IMG/VR virus record: IMGVR_UViG_3300020579_000022
Span: 1 to 43,311 of that record
Length of the DNA stretch: 43,311 bases
Origin: a virus
Strand: one strand, 5' to 3'
Shown: piece after piece, positions 25,332 to 31,964 of the stretch
Layout of the letters: each line of letters begins with the position of its first letter
Numbering within the stretch: position 1 is the stretch's first letter
The notes under the pieces: generated by a model
What the model was told of the DNA's origin: nothing
Databases searched by the model: none
Seen by the model: the letters and a program-made list of their open reading frames with translations, nothing else
Program-made: the position numbers and the translations under genes

Positions 25332-26746
25332 GAGTCAGCACCGTGCTTTGCACGATGCTGACTCAGGTCATGGGCTTCTGCATTTACGCGGAAGCTGAGA
25401 AGGGCTTCGCGTCCAACGGACACAAAGCGCTCCTCAATTTCCAGACCAAGGACATTCTGAGACAGAGCCCCAAGACTTTCAGCAGCTCTGAGGGAGGAGG
25501 CGGCTCCGCAGGTAGGGTCCAAGAAACGGGTGTTTCCATCAACCAAGGCTGCAAAGAAGTGGCGAAGCATAGGCTCCGGCTTACAGGATGGATGCAGCTT
25601 TCGGTCACCTGGACCTGAATAAGAGTCAGCAACTGTCCGGACGAGGGGACGGCGGCCTCGATAGGCTAGAAGGGCTGCCTCGTAGGTGTGACGAGGCCAC
25701 CGTTGGGAGTCGCCAACGATACCTGAATTGTCCGATTTGTGCCAAATAAGTGGATATGGATAGAACTCAATAGATGGGCCGTTTGCCTCAAAGAGGCGCA
25801 TAGTCCTAGCCATGACAGCTGGCTTAGGACTGAGCCAGAACATTATGTGGCCAAGAGGTGATAGCAGATGATCGAGGTTCTTTATCAAGCACTCGGTGAG
25901 GGTCCAGTAGTCGACTGCTTGATCGGAGTAAGCGCCCTCTTGGTCTTCTGGTTTGAACTGGCCTGCGCCGTCGAAGACATTCGCCCCATACGGAAAGTCA
26001 CAGTGGATTAGGTTGAAGGACATGCCAGTGTAATTTGGTGCCCATTCGAGGAAATTTTCCTGCCTGATGGCACGCTCTACCGCAGCACGGGACCATGATG
26101 CCTCAACAGCAATCTCAGGTTCAGGCAAAGCCTGAACCTGAGTTTGCGGAGTCACTACGTTTTGTAATAGGGAGGACGGCTTGCCCGTCTCCCCTATTAC
26201 CATCCCTCTAGCGAAGATGGCCATATCGTTTATCTCCGTCTCGTCCTCGCGCTCTTTGCGCCTCCTGATGAGGTTGCGGGCCTCGTTGACTGAAGTGGCC
26301 TTGGCCACTCTCGGATCTTTCAGGTGAGTGGCGACGAGGAGGGTGTTGGAGACGTGACCTGCGTCAATAGAGAGGGCCTCGGCAGTCATTCTTTGGTTCC
26401 ATGCAGGATCTTTCTTCCCATATAGGAAGTGAAGCTCGGCTATGGCTCTGGTGGAGTCTTGCCATGTGAGGTCTTTGCGCTTGATATTCTCTTCAAGCTC
26501 AACCACTTTAAGTTCGTCTATGTTCAGGTCTTCAAACCATCGAACTGCGATAATTTGCATGTTTAGTGCTTTGCAGGCCTCCCATCTGCGCTCACCGGCT
26601 ATCAGCTGGTAGTCTTTGGTGATAATGATGGGGTTGATGAGGCCCACCCTCTTTATACTCTGCTGGAGTGCGGGGTCCGGCTCTAGCTTCCGTCTCTGAC
26701 GGGAGTCTCGTTTAACCCAGATGAGGGAGAGGGCAATGTCTGGCAT
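25328..26746 (-). CDS. ParB-like domain fused to DNA methyltransferase
   Basis: 472 aa, ATG after AAAGGA. Residues 1-165 are a ParB/Srx-type domain: GLINPIIITKDYQLIAGERR, then VVELEENIKRKDLTW, and a helical region with TAEALSIDAGHVSNTL. Residues 215-450 are an amino-methyltransferase of beta-type order: catalytic motif IV CDFPYG (D250) precedes the SAM motif I FLDPTCGAASS (408-418). HPSCKPEPML stands in between. Motif IV is DFPY instead of the usual DPPY, compatible with N4/N6-adenine or cytosine-N4 methylation. The linker (residues 180-212) is encoded by two hairpins. The product may modify phage DNA at sites guided by the ParB part. Confidence 0.8.
   Translation of the reverse strand: MPDIALSLIWVKRDSRQRRKLEPDPALQQSIKRVGLINPIIITKDYQLIAGERRWEACKALNMQIIAVRWFEDLNIDELKVVELEENIKRKDLTWQDSTRAIAELHFLYGKKDPAWNQRMTAEALSIDAGHVSNTLLVATHLKDPRVAKATSVNEARNLIRRRKEREDETEINDMAIFARGMVIGETGKPSSLLQNVVTPQTQVQALPEPEIAVEASWSRAAVERAIRQENFLEWAPNYTGMSFNLIHCDFPYGANVFDGAGQFKPEDQEGAYSDQAVDYWTLTECLIKNLDHLLSPLGHIMFWLSPKPAVMARTMRLFEANGPSIEFYPYPLIWHKSDNSGIVGDSQRWPRHTYEAALLAYRGRRPLVRTVADSYSGPGDRKLHPSCKPEPMLRHFFAALVDGNTRFLDPTCGAASSLRAAESLGALSQNVLGLEIEERFVSVGREALLSFRVNAEAHDLSQHRAKHGADS
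25331..25365 (-). repeat. Hairpin at methylase/UDG gene boundary
   Basis: 16-bp stem with one mismatch (TGAGTCAGCACCGTGC / GCACGATGCTGACTCA), loop TTT. It covers the last codons of the ParB-methyltransferase gene, right up to the ATGA overlap. Confidence 0.85.
26114..26199 (-). repeat. Two hairpins in the ParB-methylase linker
   Basis: 13-bp perfect stem CTCAGGTTCAGGC / GCCTGAACCTGAG, loop AAA (26114-26142), and an imperfect stem of about 16 bp over 26165-26199. Both are translated and fall exactly in the linker between the two domains. Confidence 0.8.
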
Positions 26747-26754
26747 CGAAGTCC

Positions 26755-26806
26755 GATCCTTTCAATAAGCAGTCGAGCTTTGCTCGACTGCTTATTGAAG
26801 AGGATC
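26755..26806 (-). repeat. Long hairpin before ParB-methylase gene
   Basis: 18-bp perfect stem (26761-26778 / 26782-26799), loop TTT, extended by GATCCT / AGGATC beyond a one-base bulge. The AAGGA ribosome site of the ParB-methylase gene is in the outer part of the coding-strand 3' arm. This is among the longest hairpins in the window. Confidence 0.9.
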
Positions 26807-27051
26807 TAACTCTTTAATTTAGGATCGACGTAGACTTTTGTCATGGGTCCGACACTGTTTTGTACTAGATTGGCTAGGTGGGCTTCTGTTTCGCCGGAGA
26901 ATATCATTACGTCGATTGGCAGATCCATTTGTCTGCCATCGATTTTGATGAATGTGTCGCCTGGCTCGGCGCGAAATTTATCGAGGTTCTTAAAACTCAA
27001 ACCCAGAATAAGCATAGTCCTACCATTCATTTGTGCTGTAGCTTTTATCAT
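26806..27051 (-). CDS. Small hypothetical protein
   Basis: 81 aa; ATG at 27051 chosen because GAGGACTGAC lies just upstream (a TTG 12 nt earlier is possible). Mixed alpha/beta: MNGRTMLILGLSFKNLDKF, then PGDTFIKIDGRQMDLPIDVMI. ETEAHLANLVQNSVGPMTKV follows. No family recognised. It lies between the SSB-like and ParB-methylase genes in the replication cluster. Confidence 0.65.
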   Translation of the reverse strand: MIKATAQMNGRTMLILGLSFKNLDKFRAEPGDTFIKIDGRQMDLPIDVMIFSGETEAHLANLVQNSVGPMTKVYVDPKLKS

Positions 27052-27070
27052 GTCAGTCCTCAATAATTTA

Positions 27071-27147
27071 GGGGGAGGCCCTCCACCTCCCCCAGGGGCA
27101 GATCTACTGCCCCATCAGAACAGCCTGAGCTTTAGCTCAGGCTGTTC
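27071..27147 (-). repeat. Three tandem hairpins after the SSB-like gene
   Basis: GGGGGAGG / CCTCCCCC (27071-27093), GGGGCAG / CTGCCCC (27095-27113) and a 13-bp perfect stem with loop TTTA (27118-27147). In the last, the TGA stop of the SSB-like gene lies in the coding-strand 5' arm. No T-run follows, so a transcript stop here would be atypical. Confidence 0.8.
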
Positions 27148-27568
27148 CGATGAGCTGCTGAGCGACGGCCCAGACTTCACCAGTCTTCTTACTGATCTGA
27201 TGCTTCACGGAGGCGAGGACTTCCTTGCCAACCAGCTCATAGTTGGTCTGCTCCGTGATCTCCCCTGTGATCCCGCACTGCGCACACAGGCGGCCGTACC
27301 TGTAATCGAGAGGCAGCCAGTAATCACAGTTGACTGTACGCTGGGTGATGTTCTCGATGGGGGCCTTCTGCGACTCGTCGATGGAGTCATCAGCTGGCCA
27401 ACCGAGAATGCGGGCCGTAAAACGGAGGATCGGAGTCTGCTCCGCATTGCGAGCCGATGTCAGCTCGAACTTGGAAATGACTGCCGGATAGTCACCGATG
27501 GGAAGTGTCGGTGGTCCTTTAATAAGATCCTCGACACGTCCCTTCATCAGTTCTGCTAGATTTGCCAT
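27137..27568 (-). CDS. Possible single-stranded DNA-binding protein
   Basis: 143 aa, site AAGGAGAAAGTAA before the ATG. The start (PPTLPIGDYPAVISKFEL, then NAEQTPILRFTARILGW) resembles a group of phage proteins with an OB-like beta core annotated as SSB. Later TVNCDYWLPLDYRYGRL and GKEVLASVKHQISKKTGEVW also look like OB strands. Its place among polymerase, nuclease and RecA-like genes supports this. No acidic C-terminal tail typical of bacterial SSB is present, so the assignment is tentative. Confidence 0.5.
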   Translation of the reverse strand: MANLAELMKGRVEDLIKGPPTLPIGDYPAVISKFELTSARNAEQTPILRFTARILGWPADDSIDESQKAPIENITQRTVNCDYWLPLDYRYGRLCAQCGITGEITEQTNYELVGKEVLASVKHQISKKTGEVWAVAQQLIGTA

Positions 27569-27659
27569 TTACTTTCTCCTTGGGCAGCTGCCCTGCTTAC
27601 ATCCACTCCAGATTTTTTTCCTCTAGAATGGAATTTCACATAACTGTTTTGCAAGACTC

Positions 27660-28046
27660 CTAATAATCTCGCTTATCATCAGTGTTTTGAAGATCTGCGA
27701 GCTTGTATCGCAGATCTTCTCTCTGTTCGTCCGGATCTGGCACCGGATAATCCCTATCCAGCTCTTCGATGACGGTCTGGTCATTTAAAAGCTCCCAGAG
27801 CCACGGAGGAATATCCAACAGACGGATGGTGCGGACTGTCTTGACCGAGTTTACTCGGATATGAGACTGCTTGTTGAGGATGCTCTGATGCCTCTTTATA
27901 TGCAGCTCCACCTTCTCCACTTTTACATCATCAACTGGAACTGGGGCATGCTTATTCTCATAAGACAGCTCGATGCGGTAGTCGTAAACGGCTTCTATTG
28001 TGAAACCGCCAAACTCAGCTATTGTTATGATATCTTGTCTATTCAT
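27660..28046 (-). CDS. Hypothetical protein of the replication cluster
   Basis: 128 aa; ATG overlaps the upstream stop (ATGA at 28043-28046). N-terminal strand-rich part (ITIAEFGGFTIEAVYDYRIEL), then KVEKVELHIKRHQSI, and an acidic C-terminus whose codons form a 12-bp hairpin (27689-27719). No family recognised. Confidence 0.65.
   Translation of the reverse strand: MNRQDIITIAEFGGFTIEAVYDYRIELSYENKHAPVPVDDVKVEKVELHIKRHQSILNKQSHIRVNSVKTVRTIRLLDIPPWLWELLNDQTVIEELDRDYPVPDPDEQREDLRYKLADLQNTDDKRDY
27689..27719 (-). repeat. 12-bp hairpin inside gene 3' end
   Basis: GAAGATCTGCGA / TCGCAGATCTTC, loop of 7 (GCTTGTA), in the last third of the 128-aa gene. The 92 nt that follow to the SSB-like gene hold only a GGGCAGCTGCCC palindrome. 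Confidence 0.8.
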
Positions 28047-28234
28047 GGACGTTTCTCCTTGATTAAGTCTGATGCATCGATTATACCCTGAAAATAAGCA
28101 CTGGCTAAAGCAGTTCTCAGGGGGATGTTAAAATCAATTAGGCGCTTAATTAAAAAAGCAGTTCGACGTTCGGCTAAATCACGCTCCTTGGCTGTGACGT
28201 CGTACTTCTCACCAATCTCTTTCTTTTCTCTCAT
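28043..28234 (-). CDS. Small helical hypothetical protein
   Basis: 63 aa from the ATG at 28234. It follows the 28249-28281 hairpin (TAGGTCTGTG / CACAGACCTA). Charged N-terminus (MREKKEIGEKYDVTAKERDL) and a hydrophobic helical second half (TAFLIKRLIDFNIPLRTALA). No family recognised; coupled to the next gene by ATGA. Confidence 0.6.
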   Translation of the reverse strand: MREKKEIGEKYDVTAKERDLAERRTAFLIKRLIDFNIPLRTALASAYFQGIIDASDLIKEKRP

Positions 28235-28247
28235 TGTAAGCTGCTCT

Positions 28248-29126
28248 TTAGGTCTGTGAAGGCTTGTCCGCCACAGACCTAACGGCTGCGAAGTAGTCGG
28301 CCAGGCCGGTTTCGATTGGGTAGGTTTGTTTAATTTTGCCGGGAGCCGCACTCTTTAACTCGACTACGCCGTCCGACTGGGTGATGATGGAGTGGCGGTT
28401 ACCGACGGTGGCAGCCCGAATTGTATGGTTAAAGTAGGTGCCGATCTCTCGATTGAGGGCTCGGCCTGGACCAGCAGGGAGACCGTGAAGGATCTCGTTC
28501 TGGTCGGTGTCGTAAGCGATGTGGGCGCAACAGACCACATTGCATTTGATGCTGGCATCGAAGAAGGTGGAGAGGACGTCGAGGATCATCCCTTGGCAGG
28601 TGCCCCACTCCGGTTGCGTCGGGTTTTGGCCCAGCCGGTTGTTGATTGCAAGAATGAAGTTTAAGGCTGTGCGCCAAGCATGGGTTAAGGAGTCGAAGAC
28701 GAGGACGTCCTGCGAGGTCCAAGTGTAGACAGACCCCAATGATTTTTGATTATTGGGGTCTTTCCAGTCAGTGCAGATTAGGTCTACGGCTTTCTGCCAG
28801 GCGTTTGGATTGAGAGGGATGGCGCTGACTTTGTAGCCGCGGATATTTTGCCCATCCATGACTGGCACTTTCTTGGCCATCCGCTTATCTTGAAGGTGAA
28901 TTATGGAGCAGGTTGCGTACTCTTCCTTGGTTAAAAGATTCTGGAGGATTTCGGTGCCGTTGTCGAAGTCCATGATGCGGAGATTGTATCCCGCCTTAAC
29001 GAGGGAAGCTAGACTCCCTGTTTTGCCGCTGCCGGGGTCGCCAAGCATCAAGATCTTGACTGGCCGGAACTGAGCAAGCGGAGCTTGCTCAGTTCTAAAT
29101 AGGTCTTTCTTGACTTCCTCGTTCAT
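28248..29126 (-). CDS. RecA-like AAA ATPase (AAA_24 / Sak4-type)
   Basis: 292 aa; ATG at 29126 overlaps the upstream small gene's stop (ATGA). Walker A GDPGSGKT at residues 29-36, LRIMDFDNG soon after, a Walker B-type strand QDVLVFDSLTHAW near 130-142, and CNVVCCAHI later. This is the layout of phage nucleotide-binding proteins of the AAA_24 group, which include Sak4-like annealing or recombination ATPases. Likely helps recombination-dependent replication together with the adjacent nuclease. A 13-bp hairpin (29067-29095, loop GGA) lies over residues about 11-20, just before the P-loop. Confidence 0.75.
   Translation of the reverse strand: MNEEVKKDLFRTEQAPLAQFRPVKILMLGDPGSGKTGSLASLVKAGYNLRIMDFDNGTEILQNLLTKEEYATCSIIHLQDKRMAKKVPVMDGQNIRGYKVSAIPLNPNAWQKAVDLICTDWKDPNNQKSLGSVYTWTSQDVLVFDSLTHAWRTALNFILAINNRLGQNPTQPEWGTCQGMILDVLSTFFDASIKCNVVCCAHIAYDTDQNEILHGLPAGPGRALNREIGTYFNHTIRAATVGNRHSIITQSDGVVELKSAAPGKIKQTYPIETGLADYFAAVRSVADKPSQT
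29067..29095 (-). repeat. 13-bp perfect hairpin near 5' end of ATPase gene
   Basis: GAACTGAGCAAGC / GCTTGCTCAGTTC, loop GGA, translated. Confidence 0.88.
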
Positions 29127-29293
29127 TTGACTGCTTCCCTTGTCTCGACTTCCCGGCAGGCATCTTCGCACGCGGCCTGGATGACCCGTGCCAGCTCCCA
29201 ATAGTCGTCTTCTGTTGCACCGGGGATCTCACTAAGGAAATGCTCTGCCAAATCGTATGACTTGGTATCTACTGTTGGACGTTCTTTTTTCAT
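29123..29293 (-). CDS. Small acidic hypothetical protein
   Basis: 56 aa, starting MKKERPTVDTKSYDLAEHF and ending ACREVETREAVK. Both ends are coupled by ATGA overlaps (29290-29293 and 29123-29126), which is strong support for a real gene despite its size. Helical, acidic, with two Cys near the C-terminus. No family recognised. Confidence 0.7.
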   Translation of the reverse strand: MKKERPTVDTKSYDLAEHFLSEIPGATEDDYWELARVIQAACEDACREVETREAVK

Positions 29294-29553
29294 TTGGACG
29301 CTTCCTCACTTTTGTCTGACGAGCTTTTGCCTGACGAGCTTTGCTCGTCAGGCAACTGGTAGTGGCAGGTTATGGGGATGCAGTGGAGACCGTTTTGTTT
29401 GGCATCCATGATCTCATCTGCGCTTGGCCATCCGAGATAAAGCTGCCAACATTCGGCAATGCTCGAGTAGAGGCCAATGTGGATAAGAGCGCAGTTACGA
29501 GTGTCATAGATCCCGTAGGGCATTCTCGATTTTACAAACTCTTTTGCAAACAT
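29290..29553 (-). CDS. Small hypothetical protein
   Basis: 87 aa. Compact aromatic N-terminal part (YGIYDTRNCALIHIGLYSS, then AECWQLYLGWPSADEI) and a Ser/Lys/Asp tail. The tail is encoded by a 13-bp hairpin plus an imperfect copy of its 3' arm (AAAGCTCGTCAG, then again with AGAC). No family recognised. Confidence 0.65.
   Translation of the reverse strand: MFAKEFVKSRMPYGIYDTRNCALIHIGLYSSIAECWQLYLGWPSADEIMDAKQNGLHCIPITCHYQLPDEQSSSGKSSSDKSEEASK
29327..29355 (-). repeat. 13-bp hairpin with a partial third arm
   Basis: TTGCCTGACGAGC / GCTCGTCAGGCAA, loop TTT. A further copy of TTGTCTGACGAGC (one mismatch) lies next to it at 29312-29324. It could pair with the same partner arm. Confidence 0.85.
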
Positions 29554-29581
29554 ATTGCAATTCTCCTATGGGAGCCGAGCG

Positions 29582-30550
29582 TTAGCGAGGCTCCCCAGCC
29601 GGGTCCCAGCGTCTAATCTGGAAAGTTGCATCCATAATCGGTTTGCGAGCCAGTGGGCTTCGCCCACAGATCTCTCGAAATTGGCAGCCGCCGTATAGAC
29701 CGCAAGCTTTGTCGTTCTGAGGGTAGGCAGCCTCGGGATTTTTCATTGGCTCAGCTACTGTGGCGCAGCTCTCCATGAGGGATACCCAGTAGGGGAGGGC
29801 TTGAAGCCATTCGTCGAGGACTGGTTGAGGACGGTAGACGGGGAAGCGTTGGAAGCGAACGAAGTTGACGCCGATCTGGGCGGCGTCGAGGAGGATGCCA
29901 CGGGCAGGAACGCCGAGGGCGACACGGCCTGCAATGGTGTAGAGGGTAAACTGGTTGTCTGGAGTGAAGCGCTCTGCATATTTTGAGCTGATCGCTTCCA
30001 TGGTGGTTTTTAAGTCGGCTATGAAGATGTCGTCATTGAACTGGACGAGGCGGTCTATGTGACCGCACAGCGAAATGACTTCGTTGTTCATAGAACGGAA
30101 GCCAGCATCGAAGAGAAAGGTCAGTTCGACTGCTGGTTTGCCATTATCTAGCTGGATTGTTTTGAGAGGGGAGCCCTGCTTCTCGTAATGGTCTAGGTAT
30201 TCGACAGCGAAACGGATGAGAGATAGGCGGTTCTTCTGAACGTCGTCGAACGCTGGAGCGTTAGCTTTGTAATCCCATGTATCAGCCAGGGCTTTTACTA
30301 TAGTGGCCTCTAACGCCTCTTCGTGCTCGATCCCTTGAGATCGAGCACGCTGATAGTTTTCGGATACGTGGTGAGCGGCGGAGCCGAAATCCAGATGGAT
30401 CTGGACGCCAATCTTTGTATAGCCGCAGATGATAGAATAATAGTAGTAGCGAGCGCATTGTTTGAATGCACCCAGACTCGTTGAGTCGATTGCGGTTTGG
30501 AACCGCGGCAGCTTCTGACTGAAGCTTTTATTGTTTTCCCAGTTTTGCAT
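29582..30550 (-). CDS. PD-(D/E)XK exonuclease, Cas4/RecB-like
   Basis: 322 aa; ATG shares one base with the upstream TGA (TGATG). Residues about 22-45: STSLGAFKQCARYYYYSIICGY, with the first Cys of an Fe-S set. FGSAAHHVSENY holds the motif I-type His. The catalytic core reads GHIDRLVQFNDDIFIADLKTT (D...DLK). The C-terminus has CGLYGGCQFREIC, giving the remaining cysteines of a probable [4Fe-4S] cluster. This is the RecB/Cas4-type nuclease commonly paired with a Sak4-like ATPase in phages. Acts in recombination or end processing. Confidence 0.82.
   Translation of the reverse strand: MQNWENNKSFSQKLPRFQTAIDSTSLGAFKQCARYYYYSIICGYTKIGVQIHLDFGSAAHHVSENYQRARSQGIEHEEALEATIVKALADTWDYKANAPAFDDVQKNRLSLIRFAVEYLDHYEKQGSPLKTIQLDNGKPAVELTFLFDAGFRSMNNEVISLCGHIDRLVQFNDDIFIADLKTTMEAISSKYAERFTPDNQFTLYTIAGRVALGVPARGILLDAAQIGVNFVRFQRFPVYRPQPVLDEWLQALPYWVSLMESCATVAEPMKNPEAAYPQNDKACGLYGGCQFREICGRSPLARKPIMDATFQIRRWDPAGEPR
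30322..30349 (-). repeat. Hairpin inside nuclease gene
   Basis: 11-bp stem CGTGCTCGATC / GATCGAGCACG, loop CCTTGA, in coding sequence. Confidence 0.75.
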
Positions 30551-30957
30551 CACAGCTCGGTTCCTCCGTTAGGATATATTATTATGGTCGGTTTCTTCCA
30601 TTTACGAGCGTAGCGGATGGTTGCCCATGTGCCTGAACGAAGCTGCTCTTCTTGTTCGCCTGGTGTGGCGAGAAGAAGTTCGGTCGCATCTACTATGTCG
30701 TGATTGCGATCCAGATAGTCTTTCTGTGGAAGGATGTTATCAGCGATGCAGAAAGCACGTTTATTCGGATTGATAGGAGGATGGATAATAATGAGGCAAC
30801 CAGCTGCTTTAGCTAATCGGTGAGCCTGCTCATCAGCCCCAGTACAGTCGCCGTGGTGGAACTCTACTCCATCGCCGAAATAGTTGCTTATCGTTTCGGC
30901 CTGGATTTCGGTCATGCCACGCTGCGTTCCAGTAAAGCCTATTTTGCTTACTTTCAT
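30550..30957 (-). CDS. SLOG-family (YAcAr/DUF2493-like) protein
   Basis: 135 aa. KIGFTGTQRGMT at the start, FHHGDCTGADEQAHRLAKAAG, IIIHPPINPNKRA, LATPGEQEEQLRSGTWATIRYARKWKKPTIII: the conserved pattern of small Rossmann-like SLOG proteins. That fold also includes DprA and lysine decarboxylase-like (LOG) proteins. These bind nucleotides or nucleotide-derived ligands; the function in phages is unknown. Preceded by GGGAGGGACAA. Confidence 0.78.
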   Translation of the reverse strand: MKVSKIGFTGTQRGMTEIQAETISNYFGDGVEFHHGDCTGADEQAHRLAKAAGCLIIIHPPINPNKRAFCIADNILPQKDYLDRNHDIVDATELLLATPGEQEEQLRSGTWATIRYARKWKKPTIIIYPNGGTEL

Positions 30958-30970
30958 TTGTCCCTCCCTT

Positions 30971-30998
30971 TAAGGTTTGAGCTTTAGCTCAAACCTTA
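30971..30998 (-). repeat. 12-bp hairpin, loop TTTA, before SLOG gene
   Basis: TAAGGTTTGAGC / GCTCAAACCTTA with loop TTTA (TAAA on the coding strand). The TAA stop of the 90-aa gene is at the base of the stem. The SLOG gene's GGGAGGG lies outside it. Confidence 0.9.
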
Positions 30999-31268
30999 TT
31001 TGTCGTCCCCAAATAGCAGTTCTTCGGCTGTGAGGAGGGATTTGACTGGAAGAGCATCGGCCATTTTACTTGGACGAGGAATCCGCTTGCCGGATTCCTC
31101 GGCCATTCGGTTGCGTTCGGCCTGGGCACGAAGCTCCATGATGAGCCGTTTGAACTGTTCGGGGTACTGCTGGTAGAGTGCGAGCGGCTCCCGATTGAAG
31201 AGTTCGGCCATTGACCACTCGGGGTCCGCCTTCTTTAGAAGATCATTTTGGGGGAGTTCTTCAGTCAT
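30996..31268 (-). CDS. Hypothetical conserved phage protein
   Basis: 90 aa, helical and charged: LFNREPLALYQQYPEQFKRL, then IMELRAQAERNRMAEESG and a C-terminal AEELLFGDD. I recognise this pattern from phage early regions but know no function. An 11-bp hairpin with loop CTTGC (31075-31101) is inside. Confidence 0.68.
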   Translation of the reverse strand: MTEELPQNDLLKKADPEWSMAELFNREPLALYQQYPEQFKRLIMELRAQAERNRMAEESGKRIPRPSKMADALPVKSLLTAEELLFGDDK

Positions 31269-31287
31269 TTTTGTCTGCCCTATTTAT

Positions 31288-31313
31288 TAGATTTGAGCTT
31301 TAGCTCAAATCTA
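31288..31313 (-). repeat. Hairpin with the stop codon in its loop
   Basis: 11-bp perfect stem TAGATTTGAGC / GCTCAAATCTA, loop TTTA. On the coding strand the loop is TAAA and its TAA (31300-31302) is the in-frame stop of the upstream gene. Confidence 0.92.
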
Positions 31314-31521
31314 CCGGCTCGAAGTTGTCAGAGAAATACTGGGCAGCGACTAGCCATTGGTCGCTATGGTTCTTTGGATTGCGGGCGATCATATCGCCTG
31401 GCTTAGGGGAGCCAGCCTTTTCATCTTCTGGAGATATTGACACATGAGATAAATTCTCGCCTGGGACGTAAGGGCGCAATTCGGCAATCTGCTTGCGCCT
31501 ATATTTGGTAAAATCAGTCAT
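31300..31521 (-). CDS. Small conserved phage protein
   Basis: 73 aa from the ATG at 31521 (GAGGAGGCAACACATC upstream). TDFTKYRRKQIAELRPYVPG at the start, then SPKPGDMIARNPKNHSDQWL and AAQYFSDNFEPVD. This matches a widespread small phage protein with a GSPKxGDxIxxNPxxxxD...YFxxNYEPV pattern. Function unknown. Overlaps the upstream gene by 8 nt. Confidence 0.7.
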   Translation of the reverse strand: MTDFTKYRRKQIAELRPYVPGENLSHVSISPEDEKAGSPKPGDMIARNPKNHSDQWLVAAQYFSDNFEPVDLS

Positions 31522-31753
31522 GATGTGTTGCCTCCTCCTCGTCTTTCGACACATGCTCCCACAGTTTCTGAGCAGTCTCGTTTTGGATGTAACGCTCCTC
31601 TCTCAGCTGGAGGACTACGCGGTGAAGCATCTCCCTCACCCAGGAGCCAGGCGGTAGACGTGTACGGGCTGCTACATGGGTGGAGACAAAATCCCAGTCT
31701 TCATCATAGAGCCATAGGTGGCGACGAGATTGCGGCCTGATAACTCTACGCAT
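31514..31753 (-). CDS. Small probable ribbon-helix-helix DNA-binding protein
   Basis: 79 aa. An N-terminal basic strand (RPQSRRHLWLYDEDWDFVST) is followed by helices (AARTRLPPGSWVREMLHRVVLQLREE), the layout of RHH regulators. Its start ATGCGTAGA is duplicated 57 bp upstream in a micro-ORF. No Shine-Dalgarno lies directly before its own ATG, so translation probably depends on the micro-ORF. Confidence in the fold is modest. Confidence 0.6.
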   Translation of the reverse strand: MRRVIRPQSRRHLWLYDEDWDFVSTHVAARTRLPPGSWVREMLHRVVLQLREERYIQNETAQKLWEHVSKDEEEATHHD

Positions 31754-31758
31754 GAGGC

Positions 31759-31783
31759 TTTATCCTCGCTTCGCGAGGATAAA
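31759..31783 (-). repeat. Hairpin between micro-ORF and gene start
   Basis: 11-bp perfect stem TTTATCCTCGC / GCGAGGATAAA, loop TTC. The micro-ORF's TAA is in the coding-strand 3' arm. Confidence 0.88.
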
Positions 31784-31810
31784 TCCTCGGAGAGTGTTAT
31801 TTCTACGCAT
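31760..31810 (-). CDS. 16-residue leader micro-ORF with perfect ribosome site
   Basis: AAAAGGAGTTGGAAATG followed by a 16-residue frame (MRRNNTLRGFILAKRG). It crosses the 31759-31783 hairpin and ends six bases before the ATG of the RHH-like gene. The micro-ORF and the gene both start ATGCGTAGA, as if a palindrome-bearing insert had separated the gene from its ribosome site while duplicating the start. Confidence 0.5.
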   Translation of the reverse strand: MRRNNTLRGFILAKRG

Positions 31811-31821
31811 TTCCAACTCCT

Positions 31822-31855
31822 TTTCCAAATCATACGCTTGCGTATGATTTGGAAA
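31822..31855 (-). repeat. 15-bp perfect hairpin overlapping ribosome site region
   Basis: TTTCCAAATCATACG / CGTATGATTTGGAAA, loop CTTG. The AAGGAG of the micro-ORF directly follows on the coding strand. Confidence 0.88.
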
Positions 31856-31871
31856 TTGGGTTTGCAAAGGA

Positions 31872-31943
31872 GGGCCGAGTCCTAGAAGTTGCGGCACTTG
31901 GAAGACTCGGCCCCTTAATCAGGGTGTTGTTTCACCACCCTGA
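31872..31943 (-). terminator. Terminator-like structures after the PEP-CTERM gene
   Basis: Stem GGGCCGAGTC / GACTCGGCCC around a 22-nt loop (31872-31913), and an 11-bp stem with one mismatch, loop TTT (31919-31943), just downstream of the PEP-CTERM stop. A short TTAAGG rather than a T-run follows, so termination is plausible but not proven. Confidence 0.45.
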
Positions 31944-31964
31944 CCTATCGCAGCCCTACGGGGG

